From Paucibacter sediminis (lineage in GTDB: Bacteria > Pseudomonadota > Gammaproteobacteria > Burkholderiales > Burkholderiaceae_C): a stretch of DNA of 64,000 nt. A program made the translations under genes and the position numbers. Location of the stretch: contig NZ_CP116346.1 of NCBI RefSeq assembly GCF_030254645.1, positions 2,483,973 to 2,547,972 on the forward strand. The letters run 5' to 3'. The notes below the pieces were generated by a model. That model was not told the origin of the DNA, did not search any database, and worked only from the letters and a program-made list of their open reading frames with translations. Positions 43,031 through 50,760 of the stretch are shown piece after piece. The first letter of the stretch is position 1. Every line of letters starts with the position of its first letter.

Positions 43031-44179
43031 TCACCATTCGGCCACGCTGCCATCGGCGTGGCGCCACAGCGGGTTGCGCCAATCGGGCGCGCTGCGGCTG
43101 GCCGCGATGACGCGCTCCTCGTCCACCTCCACGCCCAGGCCGGGCCCGGGCAGCGGGCGGATATAGCCGCCCTCGATATGGAAGTCGGTGCGGTTCCTCA
43201 CATAGTCCAGCAGCTCGCCGCCCTGGTTGTAGTGGATGCCCATGCTCTGCTCCTGCAGCACGGCGTTGTGCGAGACGAAGTCCACCGCCAGGCAGGCGGC
43301 CAGCGCCACCGGGCCCAGCGGGCAATGCGGCGCGAAGGCGATGTCGTGGGCCTCGGCCATGCCGGCGATCTTCAGGCATTCGCTGATGCCGCCGGCATGC
43401 GAGAGGTCGGGCTGCGCGATGGCCAGGCCGCCGGCGGCGAACACGCGCTTGAACTCGAAGCGCGAGTACATGCGCTCGCCGGCGGCCAGCGGGATGCTGG
43501 TGTGCTGGGCCAGGCGCGCATAGCTCTCGTCCTGCTCGGCCAGCACCGGCTCCTCGACGAACAGCGGGCGGTAGGGCTCCAGCTCGCGCAGCATCACTTT
43601 GGCCATGGGCGCACCGATGCGGCCATGGAAATCGATGCCGAACTCGATGGTCTGGCCGAAGGCGGCGCGGATCTCGGCGATGCGGGCCACCGCGGCATCG
43701 ACCTTGGCGGCGCTGTCGATCAGCCCCATCTCCTCGCTGCCGTTGAGCTTGAAGGTATCGAAGCCGCCTTCGCGCAGGCGCCGGATGCCGGCGATCACAT
43801 CGGCCGGGCGGTCGCCGCCGACCCAGGAATAGGTCTTCATGCGATCGCGCACCAGGCCGCCCAGCAGTTCGTAGACCGGCACGCCCAGGGCCTTGCCCTT
43901 GATGTCCCACAGCGCCTGGTCGATGCCGGCAATGGCGCTCATCAGGATGGCGCCGCCGCGGTAGAAGCCGCCGCGGTACATGGTCTGCCAAAGGTCGTTA
44001 ATGCGCGCCGGGTCGCGGCCGATCAGATAGGGCTCGAATTCGTGCACGGCGGCCTCCACCGTGCGGGCCTTGCCCTCGATCACGGGCTCGCCCCAACCTG
44101 CGACGCCGGCGTCGGTCTCGATCTTCAGGAACAGCCAGCGCGGGGCCAGGCGATAGGTGGTGAGCTTGGTGATCTTCAT
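43031..44179 (-). CDS. dgoD: D-galactonate dehydratase
   Basis: Enolase-superfamily (mandelate racemase subgroup) dehydratase converting D-galactonate to 2-dehydro-3-deoxygalactonate. Starting at ATG 44179 ([15 protein letters not shown]) gives 382 residues, the same as E. coli DgoD; an upstream ATG at 44185 is less likely. Metal ligands lie in [15 protein letters not shown] and AGERMYSR; further catalytic features are DLSHAGGI and the C-terminal HYNQGGE block. It is the first gene of the dgoDKA operon. Promoter in the 150 bases upstream, no clear LysR site there. Confidence 0.95.
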   Translation of the reverse strand: MKITKLTTYRLAPRWLFLKIETDAGVAGWGEPVIEGKARTVEAAVHEFEPYLIGRDPARINDLWQTMYRGGFYRGGAILMSAIAGIDQALWDIKGKALGVPVYELLGGLVRDRMKTYSWVGGDRPADVIAGIRRLREGGFDTFKLNGSEEMGLIDSAAKVDAAVARIAEIRAAFGQTIEFGIDFHGRIGAPMAKVMLRELEPYRPLFVEEPVLAEQDESYARLAQHTSIPLAAGERMYSRFEFKRVFAAGGLAIAQPDLSHAGGISECLKIAGMAEAHDIAFAPHCPLGPVALAACLAVDFVSHNAVLQEQSMGIHYNQGGELLDYVRNRTDFHIEGGYIRPLPGPGLGVEVDEERVIAASRSAPDWRNPLWRHADGSVAEW

Positions 44180-44330
44180 GGGCATGGTCGATTTGCCCGG
44201 CGAGCTTAGGGGTGCGCCCTACATGGGAAATATGCTTTGTTGAGGCCCAGCTATGTCAACTTCGGATAGGCCCGCATGGCAAGATGGACGGCCTCTTTCT
44301 TCATCTTGTGCATCCACGCAGGGAGCCCGC

Positions 44331-44723
44331 ATGCGCCAGCGTTACCGCCGCCGCCCCGACCAGGCCGTCACCGCCGTGCGCCTGGCGCTGGATTTCGACG
44401 GCTTTCTTGCCTACCGCAAATGGGGCCATGAGCAGCGCGCGCAGGCGGGCGACTGGCTGGTGGACAACGGCGGCGAGGTCTACACCGTGGCGGCCGACTC
44501 CTTTGCCCGGAGCTACCGCGAGCTCAGCCCCGGGCGCTGGATCAAGGCGGCGCCGGTGTGGGCCGAGCGCGCCGCCCGCGCCGGCAGCGTGGCCACCAAG
44601 GAGGGCCTGACCGCCTACCAGGCCGGCGACTGGCTGGTCTCCAACGCCGCCGATGGCAGCGATGCCTATGCCATCGCTGCGGCGCGCTTCGAGCAGCTCT
44701 ACGAGCTCGACCCCGAGGGCTGA
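44331..44723 (+). CDS. Small protein with two tandem PGDYxx-like domains
   Basis: A 130-residue cytoplasmic protein made of an internal duplication. Unit 1 includes AQAGDWLVDNGGEVYTVAADSFARSY and unit 2 YQAGDWLVSNAADGSDAYAIAAARFEQLY, both with 'GDW.V....G..Y.I.A..F..LY'. This resembles a small domain often annotated only as hypothetical. No signal peptide, membrane helix or active site was seen. The start at 44331 has GGGAG ahead; an ATG at 44253 would add a non-similar leader. Function unknown. It is divergent from dgoD. Confidence 0.7.
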   Translation: MRQRYRRRPDQAVTAVRLALDFDGFLAYRKWGHEQRAQAGDWLVDNGGEVYTVAADSFARSYRELSPGRWIKAAPVWAERAARAGSVATKEGLTAYQAGDWLVSNAADGSDAYAIAAARFEQLYELDPEG

Positions 44724-44728
44724 GCCTC

Positions 44729-45163
44729 TCAGGCCTGGTGCAGCGTGCGCGCGCCGGCCGGCGCCGCCGCGGCCGGCGCGGAGCCGCGCAGGCCCAGCAG
44801 CTGCAGCGTGGCCAGGCCGGTCACGCCCAGCGCATGCACGAGCAGGAAGCCCAGGCCCCAGGCGCTGGGCGCCACCAGGCCGGACAGCGCCAGCGCCAGG
44901 CAGCCCAGCGCCCAGCCGAGGTTGCCGAAGGCCACCAGCCTCACCAGCCCGCGCGCCAGCGCCGGCCGGCTCAGCATCCAGGCCAGCAGCAGGCCATAGC
45001 CCAGCATGAAGAGGCCGCTTTCCACCAGCAGCGGCTGCGGCAGCGCCAGCAGTGCACCGAGCGGGCGCGCCAGCAGCAGCTGCAGCGCGGCCAGGCCGCC
45101 GCTGATGACGATGTCGGCCAGCAGGGCGGCCTTCAGCAGACGCGAGGGACGGATATGGGACAT
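44729..45163 (-). CDS. Small four-helix membrane protein
   Basis: Predicted inner-membrane protein of 144 residues with four transmembrane stretches (for example LKAALLADIVISGGLAAL, VESGLFMLGYGLLLAWML, LVAFGNLGWALGCLALALSG, LGFLLVHALGVTGLATLQLL) and a short Ala-rich tail. It resembles uncharacterised proteins of this size that accompany XRE regulators. AAGGAG precedes the ATG at 45163. It is divergent from the XRE gene and shares a 143-base intergenic region with a palindrome. The role is unknown. Confidence 0.72.
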   Translation of the reverse strand: MSHIRPSRLLKAALLADIVISGGLAALQLLLARPLGALLALPQPLLVESGLFMLGYGLLLAWMLSRPALARGLVRLVAFGNLGWALGCLALALSGLVAPSAWGLGFLLVHALGVTGLATLQLLGLRGSAPAAAAPAGARTLHQA

Positions 45164-45230
45164 GGCTGACTCCTTCGAGGTGGTTGTGAATCGGTGCCTG
45201 CAGTATTTCCAGGCCGGGCGGGCGCGTCGA

Positions 45231-45245
45231 TTACCTGGCAGGTAA
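45231..45245. promoter_or_regulatory. Palindromic operator between membrane protein and XRE regulator
   Basis: TTACCTGGCAGGTAA is a perfect 7-1-7 inverted repeat (half-site TTACCTG). It lies 68 bases before the membrane-protein start and 62 before the XRE start, roughly mid-way, where both promoters would be. Regulators of the MltR/MmyB-like XRE class usually control a divergent neighbour, so this is a strong candidate operator. A second copy was not found in the window. Confidence 0.65.
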
Positions 45246-45306
45246 GCGGCGCGAGCTTGGCGACAATGGCGGCCGGCCGCAGCATCCGCGGCAGGCGGGA
45301 GAAGGC

Positions 45307-46119
45307 ATGCAGACACAGCAGCAGGCACAACAGCTTGTCGAGCCGAGCGCGCTCTTGCGCAGCTGGCGCAGCAAGCGCAGGCTCAGCCAGATGGAGCTGG
45401 CGCTCGAGGTGGGCGTCTCGCCCCGCCATCTGAGCTTTGTCGAGACCGGCCGCGCGCGCCCCAGCGCCGAGCTGCTGCTGGCCCTGGCGGCGCGCCTGGA
45501 CATGCCGCTGCGCGAGCGCAACCACCTGCTGCTGGCCCATGGCCATGCGCCGCGCTACTCGCAGCAGCCGCTGCAGGCGCAGGACATGCAACCGGTGCGC
45601 GCCGCCCTGCAACGCCTGCTGGACGCTCACCAGCCCTATCCCGGCGTGGTGCTGGACCGGCACTGGAACGTGGTGCTGGCCAACCGGGCTGCGCTGGATC
45701 TCACCGCGCTGCTGCCGCCCGAGTTGCGCGCCGCGCCGCCGCAGCCGCAGCCGCTCAACATCATGCGCGCCAGCCTGCATCCGCAGGGCATGGCGCGCTT
45801 CACCAGCAATTTCGCCGACTGGGGCGGCTATCTGGTCGAGGCCTTGCACCGCGCCGTGCTGGAAAGCGGCGATGCCGAGCTGCTGGCGCTGGAGCGCGAG
45901 GTCAGCGCCTATCCGAATGTGCAGGCGCTGCCCGCAGCCGCGGCGCCGGCCGCGCCGGCCCTGCTGGTGCCCTGCCAGCTGGAGCTGCCGATCGGCCGGC
46001 TCTCGCTCTTCACCACCCTCACCAGCTTCGGCACGCCGCGCGACGTGACGCTGCAGGAGCTGTGCGTGGAACTGTTCTATCCCGCCGACGACGAGACCGA
46101 GCGCCTGCTGCGCGGCTAG
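45307..46119 (+). CDS. XRE-family regulator with MltR/MmyB-like ligand domain
   Basis: A 270-residue transcription factor. The HTH of the Xre class is LLRSWRSKRRLSQMELALEVGVSPRHLSFVETGRARPS (about 16-53). The rest forms a PAS-like ligand-binding domain with PGVVLDRHWNVVLANRAA and FGTPRDVTLQELCVELFYP, the pattern of MmyB-like regulators. It likely binds the palindrome in its own promoter and controls the divergent membrane protein. The ligand is unknown. The start has GGGAGAAGG just upstream. Confidence 0.87.
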   Translation: MQTQQQAQQLVEPSALLRSWRSKRRLSQMELALEVGVSPRHLSFVETGRARPSAELLLALAARLDMPLRERNHLLLAHGHAPRYSQQPLQAQDMQPVRAALQRLLDAHQPYPGVVLDRHWNVVLANRAALDLTALLPPELRAAPPQPQPLNIMRASLHPQGMARFTSNFADWGGYLVEALHRAVLESGDAELLALEREVSAYPNVQALPAAAAPAAPALLVPCQLELPIGRLSLFTTLTSFGTPRDVTLQELCVELFYPADDETERLLRG

Positions 46120-46129
46120 GATGCAGCGC

Positions 46130-48172
46130 ATGCAAAGCCAGAAAAAAACCGCCGCCCAGCGCTGCCTCGATGCCGATGATCTCTGGTCCATGGACCGCAT
46201 CGGCCAGCTGGCCCTGGCCCCCGACGGCCGGCGCGCCGTGTGCACGCTCACGCGCAGCAGCATGGCCGAGAACCGCTCGCGCTCCAGCCTCTGGCTGCTG
46301 CTCACCGAGCGCGCCGCGCCGCTGCAGCTGACCCAGTGCGGCGACAAGGACGGCCAGCCCGCCTGGTCGCCGCAGGGTGATCGCATCGCCTTCCTGGCCA
46401 GGCGCGAGCAAGGCGAAGGCGCCCGCGACGAGACGCCCCAGCTCTACCTGATCTCGCCCGATGGCGGCGAGGCGCGGCGCGTGAGCCAGTTTGCGCCCGG
46501 CATCGAATCCTTCAAATGGCTGGCCGACGGCAAGCGCATCCTGTTCGCCGCCTGGGTCTGGCCCGGGCTCAAGGGTGCGGCCGCGCAGGCGCGCCAGTAC
46601 CGCGAGTTCAGCCAGCGCAAGGAAAGCGGCTACGCCACCAGCGAGGCCTATTACCGCTACTGGGACCACAACATCCCGCAGGGCCGCGTGCTGCACCTGC
46701 TGCTGCTGGAGCTGGCCACCGGCCGGGTGCGCGATCTGTTCGAGGGCACGGCCTACGAGCTGCCGCGCGACGCCGCCGGCAACGAGGTCTACGACCCGAG
46801 CCCGGATGGCCGCCGCGTGGCCTTCCAGCATGACCCGGCACGCCCGCCCCTGCCTGGCAACCGCCTGGCGCTGGCCGAGATCGATCTCGGCACGCGCCGC
46901 GTCAAGCCGCTGGCCGACGACGCGCAATGGGATTTCGGCGCACCGCGCTACCGGCCCGACGGCAAGGCCCTGGCCTGCACCGCCGCCCAGGTCGGCCATC
47001 GCCACACCGCCCTCAACCAGCTCGCCCTGGTGGGCCCGGGCCGCGGCTGGCGCTTGGCTGACGAGCATGCCGACCTGCATGTGCAGGCGCCGCTGCGCTG
47101 GGCCGCCGATGCCTCGGCCCTCTTCTTCACGGCCGAGCAGCGTGGCCGCTGCCATCTGTGGCGGCATGGCCTGGCCGCGCAGGACCTCGCCATCGCGCAT
47201 CAGGGCGGCTGGGTGCAGGGCTTCGACATCGCGGGCGAGGTGCTCGTCACCGCCAGCGACAGCGCCATGCATCCGGTGCGCGTGCAGGCAAGGCGCGCCG
47301 GCATGGATGCACCCATGCGCCTGGAAAGCTTCAACGACGGCCTGCTGGCGCAGCGCCAGCTCGGCGAGCTGCGCGAGGTAAGCGTCACCGGCGCCCTCGG
47401 CGAGCCGGTGCAGCTGTGGCTGACCTTGCCGCCCGGCTTCGACGCCAAGGCCAAGGCCAGCAAGAAGTATCCGGTGATGCAGGTCATCCACGGCGGCCCC
47501 TTTGCCGCCGCCGGCGACACCTTCAGCTACCGCTGGAACCCCCATGTGCTGGCCGGCCGCGGCCATGTGATCGCGCAAGTGAACTACCACGGCTCCAGCG
47601 GTTTCGGGTTCGCCTTCCGCGACAGCATCATGGGCCGCCAGGGCCAGCTCGAGCTGGAGGACATCGAGGCCGCGAGCGACTGGCTGCGCAAGCAGCCCTG
47701 GGCCGACAAGCAGCGCCTCAGCGCCACCGGCGGCAGCTATGGCGGCTTCCTGGTCGCCTGGATGAACGGCCACGTCAAGCCCGGCCGCTACCGCAGCTAT
47801 GTCTGCCACGCCGGCGTGTTCGACCGCGTCGCCACCTTCAGCGCCGACTCCTATATGGACCGGCCGCGCGACCTGGGCGCGCGCTACTGGGACGACGGCC
47901 CGAAGGTGCTGGCCCAGAGCCCGCACAGCGCCGCCGCGCAGATGCACACGCCCACCCTGGTGATCCATGGCGCGCTGGACTACCGCGTGCCCGACTGCAA
48001 CGGCCTGGCCTACTACAACACCCTCAAGGCCCGCGGCGTCGATGCCCGCCTGCTCTGGTTCCCCGACGAGAACCACTGGGTGCTGAAGCCGCAGAACTCG
48101 CGGCTCTGGTACCGGGAGTTCCTGGACTGGATCGTGGCGCACGATGCGCCGGCAGGTGCAAGGCGGGCTTGA
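46130..48172 (+). CDS. S9-family prolyl oligopeptidase-like peptidase
   Basis: Serine peptidase of about 680 residues. The N-terminal half is a seven-bladed propeller with PDGRR/SPQGDRI-type repeats. The C-terminal alpha/beta hydrolase carries nucleophile Ser in TGGSYGG, the Asp in GALDYRVP and the His in ENHWV, in the expected order. QVIHGGPFAAAGDTFSYRWNP is the substrate-binding beginning. No signal peptide is visible, so it is probably cytoplasmic. I prefer ATG 46130 over ATG 46121 because only the former leaves AGGA at a good distance. Likely removes dipeptides or acyl residues from short peptides. Confidence 0.88.
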   Translation: MQSQKKTAAQRCLDADDLWSMDRIGQLALAPDGRRAVCTLTRSSMAENRSRSSLWLLLTERAAPLQLTQCGDKDGQPAWSPQGDRIAFLARREQGEGARDETPQLYLISPDGGEARRVSQFAPGIESFKWLADGKRILFAAWVWPGLKGAAAQARQYREFSQRKESGYATSEAYYRYWDHNIPQGRVLHLLLLELATGRVRDLFEGTAYELPRDAAGNEVYDPSPDGRRVAFQHDPARPPLPGNRLALAEIDLGTRRVKPLADDAQWDFGAPRYRPDGKALACTAAQVGHRHTALNQLALVGPGRGWRLADEHADLHVQAPLRWAADASALFFTAEQRGRCHLWRHGLAAQDLAIAHQGGWVQGFDIAGEVLVTASDSAMHPVRVQARRAGMDAPMRLESFNDGLLAQRQLGELREVSVTGALGEPVQLWLTLPPGFDAKAKASKKYPVMQVIHGGPFAAAGDTFSYRWNPHVLAGRGHVIAQVNYHGSSGFGFAFRDSIMGRQGQLELEDIEAASDWLRKQPWADKQRLSATGGSYGGFLVAWMNGHVKPGRYRSYVCHAGVFDRVATFSADSYMDRPRDLGARYWDDGPKVLAQSPHSAAAQMHTPTLVIHGALDYRVPDCNGLAYYNTLKARGVDARLLWFPDENHWVLKPQNSRLWYREFLDWIVAHDAPAGARRA

Positions 48173-48224
48173 TCTGGTCAAATTCGGCGGCTGCGTCTTG
48201 TATCAACCCTGAGCACCATCGGCC

Positions 48225-48932
48225 ATGCAAGCACTGAAACTCCGACTCTTCGATTGGGGCCCGTCGCCCTTCTGCATGAAGCTGCGCTCGGTGCTGAGCT
48301 ACAAGGGGGTGCCGTACGAGCGCGTGCCCGTGCTGGGCCCCTCGCTGATGGAGCTGCTGCGGCGCAGCGAGGTGCGCAAGGTGCCCGCGCTGGACATCGA
48401 CGGGCGGCTGCTGATCGACTCGACCGATATCGCCCACGAGCTCGAACGCCTGTTCCCGATGCCGCGGATCCTGCCTGCGGATCCGCGCCTGCAGGGGCTC
48501 TCGCATGCGCTCGAGGACTGGGCGGACGAGGCGCTGTATTTCCTGGGCCTGTACTTCCAGTGGCTGGAGCCGCGCGGCAAGCCGATGGTGCGCAAGGCCT
48601 TCGGCGCCACGCCGCTGGGCATCGGCGCGCGCCTGTTCTATCAGCGCCGCATCGCGGCGCAGCTGCGCGGGCAGGGCACGGGCCGCAAGTCGGCCGGCCA
48701 CATCGCCAGCGACCTGCGGCGCGAGCTCGCGGCCCTGACGGGCATGCTGGCCGGCCAACCCTTTCTGCTGGGCGCGCAGCCCTATCTGTGCGACTTTGCC
48801 GTGAATGCCCAGCTGGTCTACATGTCCCGCCCGCCCGGCAGTGCCGAGATCCTGGGCGAATACCCCGCGCTGGCGGCCTATATGGAGCGCATGAAGTCCC
48901 TGCGTGCAGCGCCTGGGCAGGCGGGCGGCTGA
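48225..48932 (+). CDS. Glutathione S-transferase-family protein
   Basis: A 235-residue GST-like protein. The thioredoxin-fold N-terminus has LRLFDWGPSPFCMKLRSVLSYKGVPYE, with the SPFC motif where the catalytic Ser/Cys lies, then KVPALDIDGRLLIDSTDIAHELE (glutathione-binding). The alpha-helical C-terminal domain contains LGAQPYLCDFAVNAQLVYM. The substrate is unknown. Starts 52 bases after the S9 gene on the same strand. Similar members are common in Proteobacteria and usually serve stress or detoxification. Confidence 0.87.
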   Translation: MQALKLRLFDWGPSPFCMKLRSVLSYKGVPYERVPVLGPSLMELLRRSEVRKVPALDIDGRLLIDSTDIAHELERLFPMPRILPADPRLQGLSHALEDWADEALYFLGLYFQWLEPRGKPMVRKAFGATPLGIGARLFYQRRIAAQLRGQGTGRKSAGHIASDLRRELAALTGMLAGQPFLLGAQPYLCDFAVNAQLVYMSRPPGSAEILGEYPALAAYMERMKSLRAAPGQAGG

Positions 48933-49016
48933 GCGCCGGAGCGCACCTCGCCCCGGATTGGAACTCGGCCGCAGCGCGGCCTAAGCTGATCCTGCATCCC
49001 TCAGCAAGGAGGTCCT

Positions 49017-49319
49017 ATGACCGCATACAACGTCGTTCGCTTCAAGGTGAAGCCGGGGCTCGAGGACGCGTTCGTGAACGAGCATCGGCAAGTCAGGGCC
49101 GAGCTGCCGGGCATGCGCAGATTCTCCCTGCTCAAGACCGGCGAGCGCGCCTACTGCGTGATCGGCGAGTGGGACAGCATGGAGAGCATCGTCAGCGCGC
49201 GCCCCAGCATGATTGCGCTGCTGGACCGCCTGCGCGGCATGCTGGAGGACCTCGGCAACGGGCTCGGTGTCACCGACCCGGTGTCAGGCGAGGCCATCGT
49301 CGAGTTGCGCGGCGATTGA
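49017..49319 (+). CDS. Small ABM/dabb-like alpha-beta barrel protein
   Basis: A 100-residue protein with an antibiotic-biosynthesis-monooxygenase-like ferredoxin fold. NVVRFKVKPGLEDAFVNEHRQ, then GMRRFSLLKTGERAYCVIGEW give the beta-alpha-beta pattern of this superfamily. No metal site is clear. A ribosome site (AAGGAGG) is just before the ATG. Its last 36 bases overlap the end of the convergent amidase gene. Confidence 0.72.
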   Translation: MTAYNVVRFKVKPGLEDAFVNEHRQVRAELPGMRRFSLLKTGERAYCVIGEWDSMESIVSARPSMIALLDRLRGMLEDLGNGLGVTDPVSGEAIVELRGD

Positions 49320-50747
49320 TGGCGGCCGCCGTTGCAGCACGTCCTGCGCCGCATCCTCATAGGCCTGGCTGAGCTGCAGCAGCGCCAGATCGGCCTGCGG
49401 CCGGCCGATGATCTGCAGCCCGCAGGGCAGCCCGGTCGGGCCGAAGCCGGCGGGCAGGCTGATGGCGGGCAGGCCGGCGAAGCTGGCGTAGATGGTGACC
49501 TCCATCCAGCGGTGGTAGGTATCCATCGCGCGGCCGTTGATCTGCTGCGGCCAGCGCTGGCTCGCCTCGAAGGGCCAGACCTGGGTGGCGGGCAGGGCGA
49601 TGAAGTCGCAATGCGCGTCGAACAGCGCCAGCATCTGCTGGTAGAAGGCGCTGCGCTGGGTGCTGGCGGCCAGGGTCTGTGCGCCGCTGAGGCCGGCGGC
49701 CTGGTCGGCCTCCCACAGCGCCTCGGGCTTGATGAGGGCGCGGTTGCTGGGCTTGAAGAGATAGGGCGCGAGCCGCCCCGCCACCAGCCAGCGCCGCCAC
49801 ACCAGCCAGGCCTGCCAGACCGCCTCGGGCGAAAAGAAGCCGGGCTGCCGGGGCTCGACCACGCAGCCCAGGCCCTGCAGGCGCTGCAGGCCCTGCTCGC
49901 AGACCTCGAGGATGCCGGGCTCCATCGCCAGATAGCCGCCCAGATCGCCCAGCCAGGCGATGCGCTGGCCGCGCGGCTGAAAATCGCGCAGCCGCTGCGC
50001 ATAGCGCTCGCCGCCAGGCAGGGAGAGCGGCACGCGCGGGTCGTGGCCGGCCTGGGTCTCGAGCAGCAGGGCCAGGTCTTGCGTGTGGCGCGCCATCGGG
50101 CCCTCGGTGCCCAGCTGCGTGACCCAGACATCGCTGGCCGGCCACAGCGGCACGCGGCCCTGGCTGGGGCGCAGGCCGAACACGTTGTTCCAGGCCGCCG
50201 GGTTGCGCAGGCTGCCCATGAAGTCGCTGCCATCGGCCACCGCGAGCATGCGCGTGGCCAGCGCCACCGCCGCGCCACCGCTGCTGCCGCCGGCCGACTT
50301 GGCCGGGTCGTAGGCATTGCCGGTGCAGCCGAACAGCTCGTTGAAGCTGTGCGAGCCGAGGCCGAACTCGGGCGTGTTGGTCTTGCCGATGACGATGGCG
50401 CCGGCCGCCTTCATGCGCGCCACCATCAGGCCGTCTTCCTTGGGGATGAAGTCCTTCATCAGCGGCGAGCCCAGCGTGGTGCGCAAGCCGGCGGTGAGGG
50501 CCAGGTCCTTGATCGCCTGCGGCAGGCCATGCATCCAGCCCATCGCCTCGCCGCGCTGCAACTGCGCGTCGCGCGCATCCGCTTCGCGTAGCAGCTCGGC
50601 CTCGTCGCGCAGGCTGACGATGGCCTTGTGCACCGGGTTCAGCGCGGCGATGCGGGCCAGCGTGGCATGCATCAGCTCGCGGCAGGAAAGCTGCCGCGCA
50701 TGGATGGCGGCGCTGAGGGCGTGGGCGGGCAGTTCGGTGGGGTCCAT
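49284..50747 (-). CDS. Amidase-signature family amidase
   Basis: Ser-cisSer-Lys hydrolase of 487 residues. The Lys is K80 in GLPQAIKDLA, the Gly/Ser-rich centre is KSAGGSSGGAA (150-160; cis-Ser), and the nucleophile Ser lies in MGSLRNPA (near 179). It hydrolyses an amide, perhaps of an aryl or fatty acid; the substrate cannot be told. No signal peptide. Starts 13 bases after the TPR-peptidase stop on the same strand; the ATG at 50747 gives the usual MDPTELPAH type start. Its end overlaps a small convergent gene. Confidence 0.9.
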   Translation of the reverse strand: MDPTELPAHALSAAIHARQLSCRELMHATLARIAALNPVHKAIVSLRDEAELLREADARDAQLQRGEAMGWMHGLPQAIKDLALTAGLRTTLGSPLMKDFIPKEDGLMVARMKAAGAIVIGKTNTPEFGLGSHSFNELFGCTGNAYDPAKSAGGSSGGAAVALATRMLAVADGSDFMGSLRNPAAWNNVFGLRPSQGRVPLWPASDVWVTQLGTEGPMARHTQDLALLLETQAGHDPRVPLSLPGGERYAQRLRDFQPRGQRIAWLGDLGGYLAMEPGILEVCEQGLQRLQGLGCVVEPRQPGFFSPEAVWQAWLVWRRWLVAGRLAPYLFKPSNRALIKPEALWEADQAAGLSGAQTLAASTQRSAFYQQMLALFDAHCDFIALPATQVWPFEASQRWPQQINGRAMDTYHRWMEVTIYASFAGLPAISLPAGFGPTGLPCGLQIIGRPQADLALLQLSQAYEDAAQDVLQRRPPSIAAQLDDGLA

Positions 50748-50760
50748 GGCGTGGCCCGGC

